A stretch of 5,864 bases of DNA, from NCBI GenBank assembly GCA_900543475.1, contig UQRU01000125.1, positions 1 through 5,864 of the forward strand, in the 5' to 3' direction. Both the position numbers and the translations under genes were made by a program. Positions 1-3,693 of this stretch are shown here, in pieces (the first letter of the stretch is position 1; each line of letters starts with the position of its first letter). The notes beneath the pieces were generated by a model that had not been told where the DNA came from, did no database searches, and saw nothing but the letters and a program-made list of their open reading frames with translations. Origin of the DNA: an uncultured Eubacteriales bacterium (lineage in GTDB: Bacteria > Bacillota > Clostridia > Christensenellales > CAG-138).

Positions 1-120
1 GGGGGGGGGGGGGGGGGGCCGGGGGGGGGCCGGGCCCCCGGGGGGCCCCCAAAAAAAAAAACCCCCGGGGGGGGGGGGGGTTTTTTTGGGGGGCCCCCGC
101 CCCCCGCCGCCGCCCCCCCG
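1..120. other. Low-complexity homopolymer end, probable artefact
   Basis: The first 120 bases are almost entirely homopolymer blocks: an 18-base G run, further G and C runs, an 11-base A run (51-61), and a 7-base T run (81-87). No reading frame, repeat unit or structured element explains it. Block-wise homopolymers at a contig end are typical of low-quality base calling or consensus failure. Ordinary mixed sequence resumes gradually between about 121 and 150, so the exact boundary is uncertain. Confidence 0.85.
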
Positions 121-194
121 GGGAGGCTGGGGGGCCACAGGAGGAAAGAAAGGTTCGAGCCGGCCGTCATGGCGCCCAAAGCCCACAGCCAGGG

Positions 195-213
195 GGTTGC
201 AACCATTGGTTGC
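195..213. promoter_or_regulatory. Overlapping palindromes, candidate operator of the XRE gene
   Basis: The perfect 10-base palindrome GGTTGCAACC (195-204) overlaps the inverted repeat GCAACC-ATT-GGTTGC (199-213). The core ACCATTGGT (202-210) recurs exactly at 297-305, across codons 2-4 of the downstream XRE gene, 95 bases away. XRE-family repressors commonly bind short palindromes in their own promoters, so autoregulation is a reasonable inference. The site overlaps a TTGCGG hexamer (210-215) that could be a -35 element. Nothing proves binding, and the second copy might be a coding coincidence. Confidence 0.4.
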
Positions 214-240
214 GGAAAAAACAACTATGGTATCTAGTAT
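210..240 (+). promoter_or_regulatory. Possible sigma-A-type promoter of the XRE gene
   Basis: TTGCGG (210-215) is a 4/6 match to the -35 consensus. It is followed by TATCTA (231-236, spacing 15) or TAGTAT (235-240, spacing 19) as candidate -10 elements. Neither spacing is ideal. The position, 55-85 bases before the start codon and overlapping the palindromes at 195-213, is what makes it plausible. It is the best candidate between 121 and 293, where I see no gene. Confidence 0.3.
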
Positions 241-279
241 GCAGCCGGACTCTGTGATACCCTAAAGCCATTCACAAAC

Positions 280-286
280 AAGGAGG
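280..286 (+). promoter_or_regulatory. Ribosome binding site of the XRE gene
   Basis: AAGGAGG is a near-perfect Shine-Dalgarno sequence, seven bases before the ATG at 294. It fixes that start codon and fits a Bacillota host. Confidence 0.85.
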
Positions 287-293
287 ACGTTTC

Positions 294-809
294 ATGACCA
301 TTGGTGATCGTATTGCAAAATACCGACGGAACCAAGGCCTATCCCAAGAAGAACTGGCGGAAAAGCTAGGGATATCCCGCCAGTCGGTATCCAAGTGGGA
401 GCGGAATGAATCCCTGCCTGAGGCGGATAAGATCCCCTTGCTGGCGCAGGTGTTTTCCATTACCACGGATGAGCTGCTGACCGGGGAAGAACCACAGGCC
501 CAACAGGCGCCGCCCCCGCCCCCGTCCCGGCGCCAGGGGGCCGGGGCATGGGTCTGTTGGCTGTTCCGGCGGTGGGGCTGGGTCGGCGGGCTCATTTTGG
601 CGGGATATGGGGCCGCGATAATGGGCGTAGGGTTTATAGGAAAGGCTGCCTTCCGGTCCATGCTGCCTCCGATGGAAATTTTTACCGATGGGGTCGCCTT
701 TGGCCAGCCGGCGTTCCTGATTACAAACCTTGCCATCGGGATAGGCGGGGCGGTGGTATTGGGCGGGCTGGTTGCCGCCCTGGTGCTTTGGCGCAAGCGG
801 AATCGGTGA
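294..809 (+). CDS. XRE-family transcriptional regulator with C-terminal membrane anchor
   Basis: This 171-residue protein probably represses or modulates transcription from the inner face of the membrane. Residues 5-61 form a Cro/C1-type helix-turn-helix domain: the pattern LSQEELAEKLGISRQSVSKWE (16-36) is the classic XRE recognition unit, followed by the usual ending around TTDELLTG. A Gln/Pro-rich linker with five consecutive prolines (73-77) leads to two hydrophobic stretches, about 94-115 and 142-165, with a positively charged end (RKRNR). HTH-plus-membrane-segment architecture is common in Clostridia and Bacilli, but the ligands and targets of these proteins are mostly unknown. The ATG is fixed by AAGGAGG seven bases upstream. 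The gene is monocistronic: a strong terminator follows and the next gene is convergent. Palindromes upstream and across its start suggest autoregulation (inference). The domain call is firm; the physiological role is not assigned. Confidence 0.9.
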   Translation: MTIGDRIAKYRRNQGLSQEELAEKLGISRQSVSKWERNESLPEADKIPLLAQVFSITTDELLTGEEPQAQQAPPPPPSRRQGAGAWVCWLFRRWGWVGGLILAGYGAAIMGVGFIGKAAFRSMLPPMEIFTDGVAFGQPAFLITNLAIGIGGAVVLGGLVAALVLWRKRNR

Positions 810-840
810 TCCGGCCCCTGGGAAGGGGAGCGCCTAGGGC

Positions 841-874
841 AAGCGATGGCGGTTGCAGGCCATCGCTTTGTTTT
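841..874 (+). terminator. Rho-independent terminator after the XRE gene
   Basis: A perfect 10-bp stem, AAGCGATGGC (841-850) with GCCATCGCTT (859-868), encloses an 8-base loop and runs into TTTGTTTT (867-874). It lies 31 bases after the XRE stop codon. Read on the - strand the stem is not followed by a T run, so it probably does not efficiently terminate the convergent amidase transcript. Confidence 0.85.
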
Positions 875-886
875 GGGAAGGGGGGA

Positions 887-1654
887 TTACGGGGCGAAGG
901 TGGGGCTGGGGGAAGGCGCGGCGGTGGGGTCCGGGGCGGATTCCAGGTAAGCCCGGACCCCTGCCACGATCCCATCCGCCAGCTTTTGCTGGTGGGCGGG
1001 GTCTTGGAGGAGGGTTTCATCCTGGGCATTGGAAAGGAAGCCGCATTCCACCAATACGCTGGGGGGCGTGGATTCCCGTATGACGAAATAATCCCCAGGG
1101 TTGGCCTTGCGCAGGGGCCGGTCCAAGGCGGTGCAAAGGGCTTGGATCACCTGGGTGGCCAGGGCTTCGCCAGGCTGGCTGCCCTGCATATAGAAGGCCA
1201 TGGGGCCGCTGACCGAGGGATCGGAAAATTTATTCATGTGGATGCTTACCACAAGATCCACTCCAGGCTGGTTCATGATGGCCTTGCGGGCGGCCATATC
1301 CGATTGTTTATCCGGGCCCAGGGCGTCGGCGTCGCCGCGGGTCAGGATCACCTGATAGCCGGCGGCTTCCAGGCCGGCCTGTACCAGCTGGGAAACGGTC
1401 AAATTGAGTCCGGCTTCCGGGATGCCGGTGCGGGCGCCGATGGCGCCGCCATCCTTGCCGCCGTGGCCCGGGTCCACCACAATGGTGTAGCCGGGGACCT
1501 GGCCGCCCGGTTCGGAGGCGGGCAAGGCGGAGGGGATAGGCAAGGCGGAAGAAGCATAAAGGGGCCGGGCGGCAAGGGCAAGGCCAATGACCAGGGCCAG
1601 GATAAAAAGGGTATCCGCCACATGCCGGAGGGCCGGGGTTGTCAACCTGCGCAA
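887..1654 (-). CDS. cwlD: N-acetylmuramoyl-L-alanine amidase, CwlD-like (Amidase_3)
   Basis: This 255-residue zinc hydrolase cleaves the bond between N-acetylmuramic acid and the stem peptide of peptidoglycan, outside the membrane. Residues 14-34 form a hydrophobic N-terminal signal or anchor. The Amidase_3 domain (about 56-238) shows every key motif: DPGHGG with zinc ligand His64, ligand Glu80, SIHMN with His139, and VECGFLSN with catalytic Glu203. The spacing, the MAARKAIMN segment before SIHMN and the single-domain size resemble B. subtilis CwlD (237 aa), which acts in spore-cortex muramic-lactam formation; other Amidase_3 roles remain possible. A Pro/Ser/Ala tail (239-255) is extra. An upstream GTG at 1717 gives a longer frame, but the added 21 residues are not signal-like and lack a ribosome site. 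TTG at 1654 directly follows a GAGGTGAT sequence and begins Met-Arg-Arg before the hydrophobic stretch, so I chose it. The gene is convergent with the XRE gene and divergent from trmN6. Confidence 0.88.
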   Translation of the reverse strand: MRRLTTPALRHVADTLFILALVIGLALAARPLYASSALPIPSALPASEPGGQVPGYTIVVDPGHGGKDGGAIGARTGIPEAGLNLTVSQLVQAGLEAAGYQVILTRGDADALGPDKQSDMAARKAIMNQPGVDLVVSIHMNKFSDPSVSGPMAFYMQGSQPGEALATQVIQALCTALDRPLRKANPGDYFVIRESTPPSVLVECGFLSNAQDETLLQDPAHQQKLADGIVAGVRAYLESAPDPTAAPSPSPTFAP

Positions 1655-1658
1655 TAAA

Positions 1659-1666
1659 ATCACCTC
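1659..1666 (-). promoter_or_regulatory. Ribosome binding site deciding the TTG start of the amidase
   Basis: On the - strand GAGGTGAT matches the extended anti-Shine-Dalgarno complement (AGGAGGTGAT) at eight consecutive positions. It sits just before TTG at 1654, with 8 bases between GAGG and TTG. No comparable site precedes the GTG at 1717. Confidence 0.7.
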
Positions 1667-1693
1667 ATAGTGACTATATTCGTTAAAACCCTG

Positions 1694-1723
1694 GCTTATG
1701 AGCAAATCTTCCCCCACTTTTCA
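1694..1723 (-). promoter_or_regulatory. Possible sigma-G-like promoter of the amidase gene
   Basis: On the - strand TGAAAA (1723-1718) and CATAAGC (1700-1694) are separated by exactly 17 bases. They resemble the forespore sigma-G consensus (TGMATA and CATNHTA): 5/6 at -35, and CATA plus partial agreement at -10. A start near 1688 would give a leader of about 34 bases containing the GAGGTGAT ribosome site. Known biology supports the idea, since B. subtilis cwlD is transcribed in sporulation by sigma-E and sigma-G. The match is weak, and a TATAGT at 1678-1673 is a competing -10 that would leave almost no leader. Confidence 0.25.
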
Positions 1724-1783
1724 GGGGATTTTCCAGGATTTCGTGCAACGCCTATGCACCCTTACCTGCATACATATCATGCA

Positions 1784-1796
1784 TATACACTGTATA
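1784..1796. repeat. AT-rich inverted repeat TATACA-C-TGTATA
   Basis: A perfect 6-1-6 inverted repeat sits at the end of a segment (about 1768-1800) containing the related repeats GCATACATAT and GCATATACA. It could be a regulator's operator, or an easily melted element next to the DnaA-box-like sites that begin ten bases later. Its function is unknown. Confidence 0.45.
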
Positions 1797-1805
1797 ACCA
1801 ACGAC

Positions 1806-1900
1806 ATATCCACATTTCCAACATAGTTATCAACATTCGGGGGCGACAAAAAAGCGCCATAATTGCCTATATGCCGCAAGCTTATCCCACATTATCAACA
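1806..1900 (+). promoter_or_regulatory. Cluster of DnaA-box-like sites
   Basis: Three 9-mers on the + strand each differ by one base from the DnaA box TTATCCACA: ATATCCACA (1806-1814), TTATCAACA (1827-1835) and TTATCAACA (1892-1900, followed by GG as in the extended Gram-positive box). The first two start 21 bases apart, two helical turns. Weaker 7/9 matches lie at 1752-1760 and 1941-1949, and TTATCCCACA at 1882-1891 has one extra C. The position between divergent promoters suggests DnaA binding as a regulator or titration cluster. No dnaA or dnaN gene is in view, so an origin call is not justified. Confidence 0.4.
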
Positions 1901-2027
1901 GGGGCATACGGGGCTGCATATGGAAAATATGGATCAAAGTTTATGCAACCCCGGGGCAAGGGCGGAAAGAAGAAGATGCACTTTTGGCTGGGAAGGGGGC
2001 AAAGGTCTTTTTTCCGAAAAGGGGGTA

Positions 2028-2042
2028 TGCTATACTGAGAAT
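2028..2042 (+). promoter_or_regulatory. Extended -10 promoter immediately before trmN6
   Basis: The sequence TGCTATACT is an extended -10 element (TGn followed by TATACT at 2031-2036, 5/6 to TATAAT). No good -35 exists at 16-18 bases; only a T-rich run (2008-2013) is present, which an extended -10 can tolerate. Transcription normally begins about seven bases after the hexamer, which falls on the A of the ATG at 2043. The mRNA would then be leaderless, in agreement with the lack of a Shine-Dalgarno sequence before this ATG. Confidence 0.55.
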
Positions 2043-2691
2043 ATGTATTGCATAGAGGATCTAAAGGAATCAGGGCTGCGGATCGCCGTAGAAAAGCCAG
2101 GGTTCACCTATGGTCATGACGCGGTGCTATTGGCTGGCTTTGCCCGGATCAAAAAGCAGGACAAGCTGTTGGATCTGGGCTGCGGCTGCGGCATTCTGGC
2201 GATATTGTTGGAGCGGCGCACCGGGGCGGAGACCTATGGGGTGGACATCCGGCCGGAGGCATGCGCCCTGACCCGGGAATCCGCCAGGCTAAACGGCCAG
2301 GCGATCCATGTGCTGGAGCAGGATCTTCGCACCCTGGCCCTGGCCCCGGGGCAGCGGCCCTTTGACGCCATCGTATGCAATCCCCCCCTATTTTGCCGGG
2401 GGCACCCCCAGCCCGGACCCGGCCCGGCGGGTATGCACCCATCAGGATACGGCCACCATACAGGATGTGGCCGCCTGCGCCAGCGGGCTGTTGAAGTATG
2501 GGGGCCGGCTGTTTTTGTGTTATCCCGCCGGGGGCGTGGCGGTATGCATGGCCGCGCTGATGGCCCACAGCCTAAGCCCCAAGCGCCTCCAACCCGTGGC
2601 GCCCCAGGGCAAGCCACCCTATCTGGTGCTGCTGGAAGCCCGCAAGGGGGGCGGGCCGGGCCTTCGCTGGGAACCGGTCATCCGGGTATGA
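2043..2691 (+). CDS. trmN6: TrmN6-like tRNA (adenine-N6)-methyltransferase, frameshifted by one C
   Basis: The product is a class I SAM-dependent methyltransferase of the YabB/TrmN6 family, which in E. coli methylates adenine-37 of a tRNA-Val. Visible motifs are the family N-terminus (GLRIAVEKPGFTYGHDAVLLA, about 11-31), the SAM loop DLGCGCG (44-50), acidic Asp68 in GVDI, and catalytic NPP (113-115). After NPP the frame breaks: in a C7 run at 2382-2388 one extra C moves the family C-terminus into another frame. With six Cs the text reads NPPYFAGG and continues through ARRVCTHQD, LLKYGGRLFL and LSPKRLQPVAP to the stop at 2691, giving about 215 residues against some 245 in relatives. As given, translation runs in the wrong frame to 2705, yielding a 220-residue protein with a nonsense, Gly/Pro/Arg-rich end and no NPPY. 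It could be a sequencing error or a true slip. Upstream in-frame ATGs give a non-homologous extension, so I start at 2043. rsmI follows 23 bases after the corrected stop. Confidence 0.82.
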
Positions 2692-2703
2692 GCCCGTTTG
2701 TAT

Positions 2704-2710
2704 AGGAAGG
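2704..2710 (+). promoter_or_regulatory. Ribosome binding site of rsmI
   Basis: AGGAAGG precedes the ATG at 2715 by four bases (seven from its AGGA core). It selects this start over the out-of-frame ATG at 2698. Confidence 0.7.
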
Positions 2711-2714
2711 ATCT

Positions 2715-3575
2715 ATGGAAGGAAAGCTCTATCTTTGCCCCACCCCCATTGGGAATTTGGAGGATATCACCCTGCGGGTCATCCATACCTTGGAGGCTTG
2801 CCAGGCGGTGTATTGCGAGGATACCCGGCGCACCGGGCAGCTGCTGCGGCATCTGGGAGTGGCCAAACCCCTGGTCAGCTGCCACGCCCACAACGAAGCC
2901 CAGCGGGGCCAGGAGATCGTGGAACGGGTGCTGGCGGGGGAAGCCATCGCCTATGCCAGCGACGCGGGAATGCCGGGGATCTCCGATCCAGGGGAGCGGC
3001 TGATCCAGCGCTGCCAGGCGGCGGGGGCCCCCTACGAGGTTTTGCCCGGCCCCTCCGCCAGCCTGACCGCCCTGGTGGCCAGCGGCCTGCCCGTCCAGGA
3101 GGCGGTATTCGTGGGGTTTTTGCCCCGCAGCGGCAAGGAACGCCGGGAATGGATCGCCCGGCTGGGCCGCCAGACGGGCAGCCTGATCCTATACGAAAGC
3201 CCCCTGCGCCTTTCGGATACGGCCCGGGAGCTGGCCCAGGCCTGGGGGGACCGGCCGGCGGTCCTGTGCCGGGAGCTGACCAAGCTGCACCAGCAGGTGC
3301 TGCCCGCCAGCCTGGAGGCGCTGGGACGCCTGTATGAAGCCCAGCCCCCCAAGGGGGAATGCGTGCTGGTGGTGGGGGGAAGGCCGCCGGAAGGCCCGGC
3401 CACGGAAAGCCTGGAGGATACCCTGCTCCGGCTGCTCCAGGGAGGGCTGCGGGCCAAGGACGCCGCCCGCCAGGCCAGCGACCTGTTGGACGTGCCCCGG
3501 AACACAGCTTATGCAAGGGCATTGGAACTTAAAGAACAGTTGAAAAACCCATCCGGGTCTGATACACTGGAATAG
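2715..3575 (+). CDS. rsmI: 16S rRNA (cytidine-1402-2'-O)-methyltransferase RsmI
   Basis: RsmI transfers a methyl group from SAM to the ribose of C1402 in the decoding centre of 16S rRNA, on the assembled 30S subunit. The protein has 286 residues, the same length as E. coli RsmI. The tetrapyrrole-methylase-type fold is evident: PTPIGNLEDIT (9-19), CEDTRRT (34-40), HAHNE (57-61), ASDAGMPGISDPG (81-93) and LPGPSA (110-115). Then come GFLPR, a YESPLR variant of the usual YESPHR, the ELTKLHQ segment, and KGECVLVVGG. The C-terminal accessory helix-turn-helix-like region (LRAKDAARQASDLLDVPRNTAYARAL) is complete. It follows trmN6 by 23 bases and precedes metG by 118, in the order found in B. subtilis (yabB, yabC, metS), so co-transcription is likely. 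No key motif is missing. Confidence 0.96.
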   Translation: MEGKLYLCPTPIGNLEDITLRVIHTLEACQAVYCEDTRRTGQLLRHLGVAKPLVSCHAHNEAQRGQEIVERVLAGEAIAYASDAGMPGISDPGERLIQRCQAAGAPYEVLPGPSASLTALVASGLPVQEAVFVGFLPRSGKERREWIARLGRQTGSLILYESPLRLSDTARELAQAWGDRPAVLCRELTKLHQQVLPASLEALGRLYEAQPPKGECVLVVGGRPPEGPATESLEDTLLRLLQGGLRAKDAARQASDLLDVPRNTAYARALELKEQLKNPSGSDTLE

Positions 3576-3661
3576 GTTTTTCAGGCTGTTTGCCTGGGAA
3601 AACCAAGCCCTGTCCACACGGAAGGCGCACGGCTGCCGGCCCTGGGCCGGGGCTGTGGTTT
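3575..3661 (+). promoter_or_regulatory. Competing hairpins in the rsmI-metG spacer
   Basis: Two stems share bases 3600-3604. Stem 1 pairs GGTTTTTCAGGC (3575-3586) with GCCTGGGAAAACC (3592-3604), with two G-T pairs and one bulged A. Stem 2 pairs AAACCAAGCCC (3600-3610) with GGGCTGTGGTTT (3650-3661), with one bulged G, around an inner hairpin CCGGCC-CTG-GGCCGG (3636-3650). Neither is followed by a U run, so no intrinsic terminator is present. The T-box consensus expected in some firmicute aminoacyl-tRNA synthetase leaders is absent. A role in processing or control of metG is possible but unproven. Confidence 0.35.
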
Positions 3662-3676
3662 GAAAAAAATAAATGG

Positions 3677-3683
3677 AAAAGGA
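3677..3683 (+). promoter_or_regulatory. Ribosome binding site deciding the metG start
   Basis: AAAAGGA precedes ATG at 3694 by ten bases. Only A-rich sequence without a GGAG-like core precedes the alternative ATG at 3673, so 3694 is favoured. Confidence 0.55.
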
Positions 3684-3693
3684 ACCGATACCC

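Larger units (their letters stand above)
1655..2042. other. Divergent intergenic control region
   Basis: This 388-base gap between the divergent amidase and trmN6 genes is clearly AT-richer than its flanks. A frame open from 1670 to 2038 on the + strand starts on an ATG without a ribosome site, shows no domain-like sequence and is rich in rare combinations, so I do not call a gene. The region holds the amidase ribosome site and possible promoter, an AT-rich segment with palindromes (1770-1800), three DnaA-box-like 9-mers (1806-1900), and the extended -10 before trmN6. I see no tRNA, riboswitch or terminator. Confidence 0.7.

Noticed and set aside
169..237. A 22-codon open frame with a GGAGG-like sequence about 25 bases upstream
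   Set aside because: The ribosome-site spacing is too long, the peptide is very short and featureless, and the palindromic promoter region overlaps it.
548..1657. A 369-codon open frame on the + strand across the XRE gene end and antisense to the amidase
   Set aside because: It is the GC-rich shadow of the amidase: no ribosome site, repetitive Gly/Arg-rich translation, no domain signature, and it runs through the terminator at 841-874.
1806..1900. Chromosomal replication origin (oriC)
   Set aside because: DnaA-box-like sites and AT-rich DNA are present, but all boxes are imperfect and dnaA, dnaN or rpmH are not in the window, so only a cluster is claimed.
1670..2038. A 122-codon open frame on the + strand in the divergent intergenic region
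   Set aside because: It has no Shine-Dalgarno sequence, its translation resembles no domain, and it covers regulatory signals that explain the region better.
1863..2042. N-terminal extension of trmN6 by 60 residues from an upstream in-frame ATG
   Set aside because: Family similarity begins at the ATG at 2043, and the promoter at 2028-2036 would lie inside the extension.
2875..3522. A 215-codon open frame on the - strand opposite rsmI
   Set aside because: It is a Pro/Gly/Arg-rich shadow of a well-supported gene in high-GC sequence, without start signals.
3576..3672. T-box riboswitch or intrinsic terminator before metG
   Set aside because: There is no T-box consensus, no specifier-loop arrangement that I can identify, the spacer is too short, and no stem is followed by a U run.
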